Source of the DNA: Entoloma clypeatum
Taxonomy: Eukaryota > Basidiomycota > Agaricomycetes > Agaricales > Entolomataceae
Direction of reading: 5' to 3'
Assembly (NCBI GenBank): GCA_963565915.1
Contig: OY751486.1
Location: forward strand, 5,394,001-5,458,000
DNA: 64,000 bases
Shown: piece after piece, positions 32,841-44,937 of the stretch
How the letters are laid out: every line of letters starts with the position of its first letter
Numbering within the stretch: the stretch's first letter is position 1
Position numbers and translations under genes: made by a program
Notes under the pieces: model-generated
Told to the model about the DNA's origin: nothing
The model's database searches: none
Seen by the model: only the letters and a program-made list of their open reading frames with translations

Positions 32841-34602
32841 TTTTTTTTTTTTTTTTTTGTTCATCAATTTATATAGCGGTATAGTAGGGGTACAGTCCGC
32901 TTGACATAGAGTAAACTACATCGATCCGAGGATCTACGTACGCAAGAAGAACAGGCGGCACAAAGCTCCATCGAGCTGATAAGTCCTCGCGCCAGGACGG
33001 GGGAGTCTGTTATAAACAAACGTGTTAGTATGCGCACCCGAATACTCGGCCGCGCGATACAAGAGCACTCCAACCTTGTGAGGTTGGCCGTTAGCGGCGC
33101 TGGGGGGTGTCTGCGCCCTACCCCCCAAAGAAGCGCCTGTGCGGTTCTTATCCTTCGATCATGTTTGCTTGCCAGAGGGGGCTGCACCCCTTTGTACCCA
33201 GCGCGCTACCACGCGACTACCGCCAACAGTTGTGTTGGGCATTGGACGATCCCTAAAGGCAAAGGCCCCTGGGTTATCCATAATGAATTTCCCAAAGTTG
33301 TCCCACGTGGGAGTGTTCCTCGAGAAGGTGGGCATGTCTGGGGGCCTGGTGGGGTGGTGCAGACATTTGTAGAGTACATGGGCGAAGTCCTTGACGGACC
33401 CTGAACCACAGTCGCACTGTTCAACCTTGTCGCCAATATTGAACCTATGTCTATAGTGGCCAATTGGGGCGTGACTGGTGAGGCCGCGAACCATTTGAGC
33501 CGTGAGGGATTGGGAGTGACCCACATCCTTGAGCCATGTGCCGCTCTTGAGGTGGGATGGTTTCATTCTTTTGGCCCGAGCGTGGTCTTGGCATCTGACG
33601 CACGTCCTCAGGAATTGGTAGTGACGGCCAACATACTTGGGGGACTGATACAAGTTGTTCCAGCCGCCTAGCATGTCATCCGTGAATTGTTTTGTATTGA
33701 AGTCGAGGGATCTGGAGGCCGACTCGCCACACTTGATGTGTATCGAGGAGGCGAAGTCGTGCACTGCACGATGGGGTTCGAAGCCATAGTCCGAGCAATC
33801 AGGAACATGGTGAAAGAAGACCTTGGATTTCAGACCTGGTTCCTCAAACCAAGGGACCAGGTTACTGATGATAGCGAGCGCAGTTGCCTGCAAAGAGTGG
33901 AGGTCCGGGTCTGTGGCGCGCCGGATGGCGTTAACAGAGTCAGTGAAGATGTGGATTTCCTCCAGTTGGGAGAGACCACCTAGCAGAGTGACCAGGTTAG
34001 AGAACCCGTGCCCTATTGCTAAGGTTTCAGTGTCGTCAGAGACTGCGAGGCCACCAGCCGCCCAGTCTTTGTTGATGGAGTATCCCATGTGCCAGGTTTC
34101 CCAAGCTGCAACAGCTTGATGACCCGACACGAGGGAGGTAACTGCCGCGTCGGTAACAATGACCGCGGACTTGTTAGAGCAGATGTTGGCATCAAACACC
34201 TTGTTAAGGGTTGCGAGGCATAACTTCCTGGCTTTGGCACGCTCCTTAGCGGTTTTGCCGTGGATAAGAGTGATGTCGTGGATGATGCGGTCAGGGAATC
34301 GGTTGAGGACACATTTTCCTGGCTCGTTGTAGCTATTAAAGGGTGATAGGGGGACAGTCACGTTTGCATGGTATGCCCAGATATCGACGAGGGGGGATTT
34401 AAGATTGTACATAAATTCCAGGGAGTACCATGGTCGTTTTGAGGGATCTTCCTCATCGCAGACCATGACGGTCATGTGCCGTGGTGCAAGAGAGTGCATA
34501 CGGACGCGGTTTTTGCAGGAGAGCTTCTTTAGGTGCAGGTGCACCAGAGGCAGGCTGGCAAGAGATTCGACCGCCCCTGTGGGGGTGGTACGGAAGGCTC
34601 CC
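32841..34602 (-). mobile_element. Tad1-type LINE, 5'-truncated
   Basis: A run of 18 T (32841-32858) is the poly(A) tail of a minus-strand LINE. The insert is flanked by a perfect 14-bp target duplication, GTGGCTACAGGACC, at 32827-32840 and 34603-34616. Only the RNase H and C-terminal part of ORF2 is present, as expected from incomplete reverse transcription. Confidence 0.95.
33159..34602 (-). CDS. LINE ORF2 C-terminal fragment with RNase H domain
   Basis: The frame is open from the truncation point, where GAFRTTPTGAVESLASLP already reads through, to the stop at 33159. RNase H residues are seen in AVIVTDAAV and EIHIFTDSVNAIRRA. The C-terminal part has SHAPIGHYRHRF and a Cys/His cluster (CDCGSGSVKDFAHVLYKC). 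It has no stops, so insertion was probably recent, but it cannot be autonomous without endonuclease and reverse transcriptase. Confidence 0.85.
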
Positions 34603-35112
34603 GTGGCTACAGGACCAATTTACTTTGACTTAGCCTTGGTTTCGCATGCACTGACTTTCTGGACTGCTTCGGTGACCTCCGCCGTACATGCCTTTAACAT
34701 CCTAAAAACCTCCCAATCACCTCCCAAGATATGTAGGCCATTCGAGGAATGCTGTGGAAGGGATGAAGTCAAAGCGACTCACATGATACATCAGACTTTT
34801 TTTTTTTTTCTTTTTTTTTTTTTTTTTAAAACCTCAATTTATATTCCGGCGCCCGATCGCAGTCCGGTCTTGTACACTAAGTTACAAATTTATCAAGAAC
34901 TACATACGAAAGTATTGGAGAGTAATGCCCTGTGGTCACGGCACATGTGCGGAAAGATATATATATAAGTATCCGAGAGTGGGGTCCGCCCATGGATCAA
35001 GTCCACAAGAACAGACCCCGTATATAAACTACATACGCCCATAGGCAGAGACCATATTAACTAAAGAGACCGTGAAAGAAAGAAAACATAACACTGAAGC
35101 TCACCCACTAAG

Positions 35113-38100
35113 TTAGGGTGGGGGAAAAGCGAATAACGCGGGATGGTTTGCGAGCATCCCCAGGAAATTGCCGATATTGTACCGTTTGTTGGGGGCGTCA
35201 TCTCTATCAAAGAGAGGACATTTGTGGAGGAGGTGGTCGACCGTCTCGAGAGTGTCATCATCGCAGGCGCACATGAATGGGCCTGGATGGTTGAAGCGTT
35301 GTCTGTAGGCACCGATGGGGGCATGGCCCAGGGTGGCGCATGTGAGGCGGGCGAACAGCGCGTTGTTGTTGCCTGCCCAGGAATTGAGCCAGGGTCCACC
35401 TTTGATGTGGTCTGGTTGGAATACCTTCTCTTTGTCTCCAGTGTGGAGAGGGAGGAAGGAGCGACCTCGGAATTCGGGGGCGGAATGAAGTTTGCGCCAT
35501 CCGTCTATGGCACTGGTGGCGGCAGCGGTACGGGCAAAGTTGGGCGACAGAGGAGACAAGGCTGTTCCTTGGGTCGATTTGGGGTGACGTGAGGGGTCGG
35601 GGAAGGCAGAACCCCACTCAGACATGAGAGGTGTGTCGAGATGGACATGGATGATGCCAGCTCCAGCGAGGAAGGGCCGGAGGAGACGGGAAATGCCGCA
35701 TGAGACAGAGTGGCCCGCATGAATGGAGCCTGTATCGAGGGCAAGTTGGACAGCCTGTATGTTCCGGGTGAAGATATGAATCTCTGTGACATAAGGTGCA
35801 TGTGTGATGACCTTGCTAAGGCCAAGGAGGGTGGCGACAATGAGAGTCTCGGGGCCGAGACTTCTGCCTGCGCTGGCTCTGGTCATATGTGGGTCTTGAG
35901 CGTGACGACCAATGGAGGGGGCGAAGCGGACTACCGCGACTGCCGACGACAACGTCTTACCAACACTGGGTCGGGCAGCAATGCAGAAGGCCGCTTGATG
36001 GTTTTCTTCCTCGGCAGTGGTGAGGATATCTTTGAGGTAGGTGTAACGCTTCTTGTCGTCGTCGACCTGTGGGGCATCCCAAATGAACAAATCCGGGTAG
36101 AGATCGAGTATGCGATTTCCCGGGCGAGCCTCGTCGCTAAGGTAGTCGGATCTCTCAAGTTTGACGGTGATCATCAGGTTTTGAGTGTCGACAATTGGGC
36201 TAAGGGTCTTATCCTCCGCCTTGAGCAAAAGCTCGCAGATGACAGGGTGAGTGACGGGAAGTTGGGCAGCTCTGATTTGAGAGTGCTGCACCAGCTTGGT
36301 GATGTGTTGTCTGGCAGGCATGAGCCCCGCAATGGCGAGGACACCCCCGGTAGGTGACCGGTTGAAGGCGCCGGTGATCCACCTGGCAGCTCTATAATGG
36401 ACTGAGTTCAAAAGGTTGAAAGCGGTTTTGAGGCGTGGACCGTTGTAGTACCAGAGTTGGCATCTATAAGTGAGTATAGGCATGACGCACGACACATACA
36501 GGAGGCGTTTGAGGCGGGGTGAGAGACCGCGTGAGGAGTTACCAAGGAGGAGGGGAATGGATGTGAGCGCCTTGGTGGAATAGAAGCGTCTGTGCTCGTT
36601 GAAGGTTAGACGCCAGTCGAAGAAGAAGCCAAGGTAGCGCCAAAAGGGCTTGACTTGGAGGGGGGGTTGACCAGGTAGTCGAACGATAGGGTATGATGGA
36701 GAGACAGTTCGGGTAAAGAACATGAGTTCGTCTTTCGTCGGTTCAGTGGCCAGTCCCATGTCAATGAGGATGCCGTCGATGGCTTTTCGGCCAGCCCGTA
36801 GGTGGAATCCGATAGCGTCAAGATCAGAAGACTGGGCAATGAGCATGCCATCGTCTACGAAGGAGAATAGATCTAGGTACTGCGTGTGACCGCGACTGTA
36901 GAAGATTGTGAGGGCCGGCGAAAGGTAGATGCCGGAAAGGATGGGGGAGAGCGCCGAGCCTTGACCCACACCAAAGAGGATTTCGAAGAGGTCTGAGACA
37001 TTCTGTCCTGAGACAAAACAAGTAGACCGTCCATGCAGATAGGATTCGAAGAACTTACTCAAGGCGGCTGAAAACCCCAGCTGCCGTAGTACTCCTAGCA
37101 AGAATTGATGGTCCAGAGAAGGGAAGAACTGCGCAACGTCGAAGGCCACGACCCCCGTGTCACGCTTCTTCGCCCATCCATTCCGGACTCTGTGTGTTAT
37201 GATGATGCCAGCATCAGTTGTAGATCTGTAGCGGAGTCCGCCAAATTGGTACTGGTGAACAAGGCTATACTTAGCGCATTCGAACTGCATTCGATTGGCG
37301 ATGACTTTCTCAATAATTTTTGCCACCGTGTTGAGGAGAACGATGGGTCGAAACAACTTGGGTTTATCATAGGTTTCTTTGCCAGGTTTCGGTATGATAA
37401 CCGTGATGGAAGTCTTGAAAGCGGCAGGCCAGCAAGAGTAATCTATGCAGGTGTTAGCTAGGGCTGTGATGCGTGTCAACACTTCATCTTTTTGGAGGAG
37501 ACGCTTGAGGAGAACCCATGATATGTGGTCTGGACCAGGGGCAGATTTGGGATTGCATTTGAGGACAAGGGAGATAATCTCGGGACCTGTGATCGGTATC
37601 CAGTCGCGAGTAGGTTCTTGTGGGATTTCGTCGAGGATGCCCATCTTTGGAGAGTTCGGAGGAGGCGTATGAAAGGCCTTATCAAAAGCATCAAACATGT
37701 CGTTAGAAGAGTGGAGAACGTCACCATTGGCCCCCTTCAAATTTGCAAGGGGGTCTGAGCGACGGGGCTTGTGCCAATCCATGAGGGACCAGGGGTTTTT
37801 TTGGGAGAGGGCGATGGTCTCGATTCTATCTTCAAAGAATTCTCATTTGGCCATGCGGATGACTGCCCGAAGATTGCCATAATCAACGGGAGATTTGGTG
37901 TCAAGATATACTTGCCTGGCTAAGTCGCATGTCTCGCTCCACCACGAGTGGGAGTGCGATCCTGCGCCTTTGACCGGGCGAGAGTGAGTATCCCAATTCT
38001 CAGAGAGGGCTGTCTGAAGGTTAGTAGCTGCAGTTTCAACATCCTGAGCCATGGCAAAGGAGTCTGGGACCGAGCTAAAAGCGACTAGGAGACCTGCAAC

Positions 38101-38931
38101 ATAATCCTCGTAGGTTTTCAAGGGGACAATCTGCCGGACCAACGGCTGGTACAGAGTCGAGGGCAGGTAGACGTTCAGGGGGACGTGGTCAGAAGTGTCA
38201 TGTTCAAAGGGACACAAAAAGTGTTCGCATTTTCTGGGCCTGGAGGCCAGGAGGAAGACAAGGTCGAGCGCGGAGGGCCGGTGTAGTGGGTTGTCTGGGA
38301 TCCGTGTGGGAGGGTCAGTATTTGTTCCGCTGAGCATAAGGTCAAGGGAAGAAGCGACATGCATGAGATCGGTAGAGAGGCTCAAGGCATAGGGGACTGC
38401 CGTGTCCCAGAGAGCGGACGGGCAGTTGAAGTCACCACCAAGAAAGATGACGGGGGAGGGGAGTGTGTGAGCATTACGGGTGAGCCACTTGATGGCCGTC
38501 CCTGAAGCGTCGGAGTACACATTGATGAGGAAGACCTGCCAAGATTTGGTGGGCCATAAGGATAAGATTTGGATGTTGGATGGGGCATCAAATTCATGAT
38601 GGAGAACAGGGCGCAAATGTGCGATGTTAGTGTTGAAGTAGGCTACCGTGCGGGCTGAGGAGTCGGCCGTGGAAGCGTCTGAGCATATCCAGGATGGGTT
38701 TCGGGGATAGGAGTAGATAGGGGATCCACTCTTGGAAGAGGTGGAAATGGTGTGGCAGGCAAGGTACTTGACAGGTTCCTGTACAAAATAGATATTGATA
38801 TCTTCGTTGTGTCTAACAAGGAAAGATTCAATGATAGTGTTAGTTCTCCAAACATTATGGGTACGTAACTTAAGGGAGACCAGCTCATCCACGTCAGGCG
38901 CTGCGGTTGTATCAACCATTAACAACGCCAT
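35113..38931 (-). pseudogene. LINE ORF2: endonuclease and reverse transcriptase, one in-frame TGA
   Basis: A start at 38931 or 38919 overlaps the end of ORF1. The AP-endonuclease-like domain reads LKLRTHNVWRTN, FVQEP, FLGGDFN and HDTSDHVPL. TGA at 37843-37845 interrupts the frame (RMAK then EFFEDRIETIAL), where I expect Arg. Reverse transcriptase follows: IIPKPGKETYDKPKLFRPI, VVAFDVAQFFPSLDH and the catalytic FSFVDD. A divergent RNase H region (EIHIFTRNIQAV, where a related LINE has FTDS) and a terminal Cys/His cluster (CACDDDTLETVDHLLHKC) complete it. The intact length would be 1,272 aa. It nicks target DNA and copies the LINE RNA into the site. Confidence 0.9.
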
Positions 38932-41352
38932 CGGAGGGGCTGGTCCCACTAGTTGTGGCAGTTTGCGTGGGTTCAGGGTTTGAAGGCGCGACATCCTCCA
39001 TACCATCTAAAATCTCGAAGTGGTTGCGATCGGTGGGGACAAGGGTTGCAACCTTGGCCGCCGTCATGGTGGTGGGGCGGGCTGCCTTGGCTGCCTTGCG
39101 TGATGCGTCTTTCGTGGCAGCCTTGTCATAGGCCTTGCGATGGAAAGAGGGGTCAAAGTGGTTCTTCCAGAACTTGCAAATAGTGGAGTCAGAGCGGTGG
39201 TCTTCACCGCAGTTGCGACACCTAGGAGCATGATCGCACGGCTGCCCAGCAGGGGTGGGAGCGATGGGAGGGTTGGCTTTGGGCGTGCCCTTGCAACAAG
39301 GGGCGTGATGCCTGTGGTTATCAATGTGGTGAGGGCCACCACACACGGAGCAGAGTTGCGGTCTAGAGGGGCAACCAGTTCCATTGTCACAGATCTGATG
39401 CCCCCACTGGAAGCAGTTCCTGCAGAGGGGGACGCCAACGTGCTTGTCCGCCTGTCTGATAGGGGAGGGCCTGAAGTTCGCTTCGACATTCCAGCGAATC
39501 TTGGTCTTGATAAGGGTGTTCAGGGCAGCCCCGCTCTGGGTGTCCTGGATGTCGAAATAGACTGTACACGTATCCGCAGTTTTGGAATAGGTGACGATCT
39601 GAGCAGCAGACGTGAGGGCGACTCATTTCCTCATGACTGCGAAGCAGTGTTTTGTGATGATTTTGCCAATGGCCTCAGACGAAATGGGTTCATCATTGAG
39701 GACGCGGGGCACGCCAGTCAACTTTAGGAAGGATTTGGAGGTCGGAAGATAGACGTTAATCTCCGCATTGTCGGTTTCAAGCAAGCGTTCAATGAACTTG
39801 CCAATGTTGGTGAGTTCAACATCGTTGGGGACAACCCGGCCGGTGGAACTGATGGTTTTCATCCTCAATCCTTCAGGGCATAAGTCAGCAGCCTCGAGGG
39901 AGAGAGGAGAGTTGAGATTTGCAAGCGCTTCAAGAGCAGCCTTATGAACCTCATCGTGTTTTTTGAAAAGAGCCCATTCGGAGCTTGATATCATGATGAA
40001 GCGCCTGTTGGCACCTTTAGTGGTCGAAGACACTCTGGGCTTGGGAGCCGCAGGAGCCGCAGGAGCCGCAGGAGCCGCAGGAGCCGCAGGAGCCGCAGGA
40101 GCCGCAGGAGCCTTCGGGGGGGGAACATCGCCTCCAGTTTCTGCAGGCGCTTTGCCCGTAGGCGCAGCGCGTACTCCACTCTTGGCTTTGTTGGCATAGG
40201 AAGGCCTGGGAGCTCTGTTGTAAGCAGAGCCCTTGGGCGGTAAGGGCGGGAATGCCGACGTGTTGTCAATCCTGGGGGCTCGCTTGACCATTCCAGAGGG
40301 TAGACCCTTGGAAGGCTGGGCTGCTGGGGCGGGCGCCAAGGGTAGACCCTTGGTGCCGCGTGGAATCGAGGCCTTACCAGAGCTAGAAGCTTTGGGAGGG
40401 GTGGGGGTTTTGTGGACACGCCAGGAGTCCGACATGGAGGCGTCCGCCGCTTGTGAGGTGGTGGGAGGGTTGGGAGGAGGAGGGGCCTTAGATTTACCTT
40501 TGCCTTGGGAGGCAGGTGTCGGAGGCGGAGGGGAGGGGACGTAGTCCTTGTGAATGAGATTGCTGTTGCTGTTAAGGCTAAAGCCGAGTTTGTCGCCCAT
40601 GAGAGTGAAGAGCATGAAGAACTCATCTTTGAGAACTCCATCGGAAGCGACGGCGTCACATGTGATGCCTCGAATGATGATCCGCTGTGCCAATGAAATG
40701 ACGGCAGCAGAGAGGGTGGCCGTGTTGAGCCGAGTGAGGGTGCCGCCAGAGGCCAGACCAAAGTCAATAGCCTCGCCGACAGTTTTGAGTGCAGCGACCA
40801 TTGCAACGAGGTTGTCCTCGCTGTCACTTGCCATGTTGACCTGTAACTCGCTGGGGATGAGATCTTGATTCGGATTGTTGAGTATGTACAGTAATCCGGA
40901 ACAGTCTCGAATGTCATGAGTCCGGCGTTAGCAGGAAGTGCGATGGAAGAGTGCCTCGCCGCCTCAGCCTGCCCACTGAAGGGGGTGTCGCTGCGGTAGA
41001 CGGTCTTGTTGGGGGCTAGAGGTCCCACAGAAATGAGCTGGTCGACATCCGGAAGAGTGTCGACATCGATCGGTTCTTCTGACCAGTTACCAGCGGGATT
41101 ACCTTCCACAGGGCTGACAGATCCAAGGGCAGACTTGCGAGCCTTCTGCCTGAGACGGATTTCCTCAGCCTTACCAGATGGTGCGGGAGAGGTTGGGGTT
41201 TGAGTGCGATCGGCTGGAGAGTCCGGCCAATCAAGGGAGACGGGGGGCTTGGCGACAGATTGGGTGTCGATCCTGGTCGATCTAGCGAGCGATGGAGCCT
41301 TAAGGGCCCGACCACCACCAGAGGAAGAGGGGGGTTCGTCATGGAAGGACAT
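38912..41352 (-). pseudogene. LINE ORF1: Gag-like zinc-knuckle protein, frameshift and TGA
   Basis: It starts MSFHDEPPSSSGGGRA at 41352. A one-base frameshift near 40895 separates the N-terminus from the main frame (MASDSEDNLVAMVAALKTVG). A proline/alanine-rich linker with a (PAA)n run and an RNA-binding-like region (STTKGANRRFIMISS ... INVYLPTSKSFLKLTGVP) follow. TGA at 39623-39625 interrupts MRK/VALTS. Downstream are three Cys/His clusters: CRNCFQWGH, CSVCGGPHHIDNH and CRNCGEDHRSDSTIC. It ends at TGA 38912-38914. The protein would coat the LINE RNA. Confidence 0.85.
40044..40112. repeat. 9-bp tandem repeat in LINE ORF1
   Basis: Seven and a half GGAGCCGCA units encode the proline-alanine-alanine run on the minus strand. 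Confidence 0.95.
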
Positions 41353-41461
41353 GTTGAACTACGATCTACTACAACCAGCAGCAATCGATGAAAAAGACAC
41401 AGGCGCCTAATCACGATGGTGGTGGTTAGAGGAAGAGGACGATGTGTGATACATCAGACTT

Positions 41462-42184
41462 GAAGTGTTTTTGTTTTCATTGCATATATCTACTGCATGT
41501 ATATGATATTCGACACTTGATAAAATAATTGCAATAATTCAGTGGTTGTACGGTGTCTCCCACTCGATAATGATCCTCCCGGCGTGTGGGTTCGACCCCC
41601 TCCACAGGCAAAGTTTTTATCCGGTCGGAAATAAAGCCTTCGGCTCCCCCGATCCTTATCCGGACTCGCTGATCAGGAATTTTGACCAAAATCTGACGTT
41701 TCTTATCCGGACAGACCTGTTGGGTCGCTCAAGATTTGACCAACTTTTATCCGGACAGGGATCAATTGGCCCAGGGGGCTTTCGGGGGTCCTCGCGCACG
41801 TCACGCAACTTTTCCTCTGCCCATCGGTGAGGGTATGATGTCCGTCGGTAGTCAAAAACAGAGTCCGATGCATCATCTTTGCCGAACCCTTGGGTCCAGA
41901 AAAGCTTTGAAGGGTTGCGACCAGCGAACACCGAAAAAGTGATATATATGCCGATATTTCCGGCATATACTTGTATGCATGTCATGCTGCAAGGGTTGGA
42001 ACCCGCAGAGGGAGCCTGAGTAAGGGTTCAAACAGAGCAACGCCGAGAATTTTAAGTCCAGCGAAAAGTGTTACGTTGACCGATATCTTCGGCATATCCA
42101 CTGACGACGTTGACCCCCAACCGCACCACCCACCATACCCCTAGCTCTTGTCCTAAGGACCGGATGTCTCTCAGTCTCTTTATT
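41462..42184. other. Repeat-derived spacer with TTATCCGG motifs
   Basis: Four TTATCCGG motifs lie at about 41615-41750. The inverse of the GAGGACCCCCGAAAGCCCC motif from 18570 lies at about 41776-41797. No gene is recognised. A GGTTCGACCCC stretch near 41587 resembles a pol III B-box, without a convincing tRNA fold. Confidence 0.5.
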
Positions 42185-43001
42185 TCCAACAGTAATCGCA
42201 ACACTGTCTTCTTCAACTCTTGCAACAACACGGCCACGCAGACCTCGGGGTCATACAATCGTGTTCAGGTTCCTACAGAAGGATCACAGAGTGGCACGTC
42301 CCGCCTGATACGTTACTTCTGGATCTTATCGCTGTCCAGATTTTGTAATGCAGCAGGAAGAGGAATCACGGTCCATTCTCTTGCAATGAGATACGAGGTT
42401 TGTAGCACCTTGATCGTCCCCTATCTCAACTGCCCTTCGGTCTTTTCCCCAGAGTCCCTGCGTGCCATACAGGACCGCCTCGCCGTCCTCGTCGACATCC
42501 AACCCTCGCGTTCAGCACCCCACAACGCCTTCCATCACGCCACTGAAGCCATCCCTGGTGGGCTCGATGCAAGGGCTTCAAGCTGTCAACAAGGCACATA
42601 CACGGAGCCCAACATACTGGAAGTACATCACCGATCGTGCGCTCGTTCTCGCTGTGGACGGTCAGGAGTATCACCAGCAGCAGCACAGTCACGCAAGACG
42701 TCATCCAGTGGCAAATACTGCTGTCTTCGCCATACGTCTCCCCGAGGTCCGCCTCCGAAAGCTCTCCGCCCACTTCACTGCTTGGGTTGTAATTGGCAAT
42801 GTCTAGGCTGTTGCGCCGATGCGGTGCGTCTTCCTTGTTCTCGTCGCTCTGGGCAGGTCTTAACAGTGTTCCAGATACATGGGTCCCAAAACTGGGAAGC
42901 TCACACGAGCCCTTCGGGCGCCACGGCTTGCGGACGGGGTTATAGGTATGGGTCTGTCAATGATGTGGCGTCTTCTGGAGGTGAGGACGTCGCCGAGTAA
43001 G
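42185..43001 (+). pseudogene. Family-alpha gene, copy 3
   Basis: The upstream segment (ACTCTTGCAACAACACGGCC) comes first. The main exon starts AGTCCCTGCGTGCC at 42453 and encodes a segment with LVLAVDGQEYHQQQHSHARRHPVANTA. A 51-nt intron follows at 42824-42874. The last exon reads TACGRGYRYGSVND ... GGEDVAE to TAA near 43001. The main exon has a TAG (NV then AV) before the intron, and the middle differs in frame from copies 2 and 4. Function unknown; possibly a decayed remnant of a host gene. Confidence 0.6.
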
Positions 43002-43899
43002 GCGTGACGTAGAAGAAAGTCCGTTCTTGATCTGGAAAGATTTTCCAGTGGCTCAGAGTCGGGGTGGTGTATCGCGCACTGTTTGTTTTATCAGAAGGAC
43101 ATTTAGGTGAACCTCGGGATGCAAAGCTGGGGTTCGCCTCCCCGGGGCCGGACGGTGAAGGTGGACAAGAACTGGATAGGAATATACTGGCATTTTGAAG
43201 GAAAAGCGTCGAGGCTCAAAAAGCGTCAAGGTGGCTTTTGTGTCAGCTGAGATACAGATACTACTTACTTGTATGTGTGTGAGGATGTCTGAGAGGGGGA
43301 AGCTTGGATTCGGCGCTCAACCGCTGATCCTTCAACATCGTTGCTGTATTGGTAGGTTGTATCTGAGTTGGGCTGCATAGCGTACTACTCATCTGGCCAT
43401 GCTTCGAATTCGTCTCAACACTGTGAATACGCACCTGTCCTGGGTGCAACTTCACGACGGGCCGCCACGGTTGATCTTTGTTGTTTCTCGTCGGCGCGTG
43501 CAGGGGCGGTTCAAGAATGTCGTTACATTATAATATGGCAAGGGTTGTCGATCTTGATCGATCTGGCAAAGTCGACCCGCAATGACCGGCCGGGTGACCT
43601 GCAACGAATCCATGCAAAGTTGCAACAACCAATTACTTACTTAACATCTTTAAAGCTCCGCCCACATTATTCACACTCACCCCGTTTCGCTAGCAAAAGT
43701 CACCATTTCCGACAGACGGACTTCAAGCTCGTACCTCAAGCCTTCACTTTGTTAGTGTTACGCACCCATCCTTTCACCAGAAACATTGTGCGACATGAAA
43801 CGCCGGCCTCTCTTGACTCAGGAGTCAGCACCGTCAGCCCTCGCCATACGATCCAACCACGCCCGCCCTGTCGTAACTTGTCCATACGGCAGTCGAGAT
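43002..43899. other. Downstream part of the alpha unit; no gene
   Basis: Bases 43040-43130 and 43315-43345 match the segments after other alpha copies (CGGGGTGGTGTATCGCGC and GATCCTTCAACATC). The remainder shows no recognisable gene. Confidence 0.5.
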
Positions 43900-44530
43900 G
43901 GACCCCGAGGAAGTGAATGCTTGTACGTCCCACTATCCTGCACTTCCTTTCTTACCTACTACCCCAACCCCATCGTCTTCAAAGAGAGAATCGCTCAAGA
44001 AATCCTCGGCGCGACGAATGGAAAGGGTACATCTTCACCAGCGGCGGCAACGACGAGCAGGGTTTCCCCATGAAACAGGGTGGCCCACCGCGTCGCCTCC
44101 TCGCTTCCGGCCACTCGTGCTTCAACCCCCGCCGCCACAGCAAGCGCAAGCGCAAGTCCCCCCCATCGCGTCTAAGCGCTTGAAACAAGAGGGCGACGAA
44201 GGTTAGAAAGTTCTTCAATCTCAACAAGGAAGAGGTATGTCATCGGAAGGGGGTCAAGAGCCATAACGAGGAGGCGAAGCCGTTTACTTCGGCGTAAGTC
44301 TCGCTCTGTCTTTCCCTTCTCACTCACCTAATAAACTCGCTCGCAGATCCGAAATCCAGCGTCTCGCCCCCCGCTTTGGCCTTCAACGCCGCCGTCACCT
44401 ACGGTCCCTCCGGTGCCCCCGCGTCGGGCAATAGAAGGAGCTACGGCACCCTCATCGCCAAGTCTGTTGCAGAGAAAAGGGCAAAGGCAGTTGCCGTCAA
44501 GGCTGTTCAGATGAGGCTGCATGAGGCCGA
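43900..44530 (+). pseudogene. RPS6: Ribosomal protein S6 (eS6) pseudogene 2
   Basis: The translation reads [40 protein letters not shown], then, after frame breaks, RKFFNLNKEE-like and VIGRGSRAITRR-like sequence. The C-terminal basic region follows (QRLAPRFGLQRRRHL ... VAEKRAKAVAVKAVQMR). An intron-like stretch at about 44296-44345 (GTAAGTCTCGC...CTCGCAG) sits at the same place as in copy 3, so the copies arose at DNA level and not from mRNA. eS6 is the 40S protein phosphorylated by TOR-pathway kinases in other fungi. Confidence 0.85.
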
Positions 44531-44937
44531 GGATTTCTCTTTGGTGGAGTGGCGATGTAATGGTAGGCTCAATGACTTTGCATACGCTCGCCGTTCGTCG
44601 ACCCTTTCCCCTTATCTATTCAATTCCATGAAAGCCTCGTGGCACCTCCTAAAAGGATATAGCGGAAATCAAAATTGACTGCGTATGCTGTGTAGACAGG
44701 GTTGGCGCAATAAAAACTCAGCGCTCACCTTTAAGGACCCTCAGGGCCTTTAAGTCCCTGGGAAAATGGGTATTGTCTCCTTTCAACATGCCATCAGCCG
44801 TTGACATTAAAAAAACCATAGATCTTTTACCACCCATCCACGCAGAGTCATCCCTGGAGGGGGTTGAGCTTTTAACAAAACAAGATGCTGGAAACTCCCA
44901 ACCGACCCCGGCCCTCCTGTACAGGCATTTGGTGTCC

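Larger units (their letters stand above)
34799..41446 (-). mobile_element. Full-length Tad1-type LINE
   Basis: It runs from a T-rich tail (34799-34827, with one C) to the 5' end at 41446. It is flanked by a 14-15 bp target duplication TGATACATCAGACT(T) at 34784-34798 and 41447-41461. ORF1 (zinc-knuckle protein) and ORF2 (endonuclease/reverse transcriptase/RNase H) overlap by a few bases. One frameshift and two TGA codons interrupt the frames, so this copy is defective though complete in length. Confidence 0.95.

Noticed and set aside
40044..40112. CRISPR-like array
   Set aside because: The 9-bp units have no spacers and encode a proline-alanine run in a LINE protein.
39963..41203. Plus-strand glycine/alanine-rich open frames
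   Set aside because: They are antisense shadows of LINE ORF1 caused by its proline/alanine repeats.
41530..41605. Possible tRNA gene or tRNA-derived SINE
   Set aside because: A B-box-like GGTTCGACCCC and an A-box-like stretch exist, but the stems do not pair well, and no poly(A) tail or second copy was seen.
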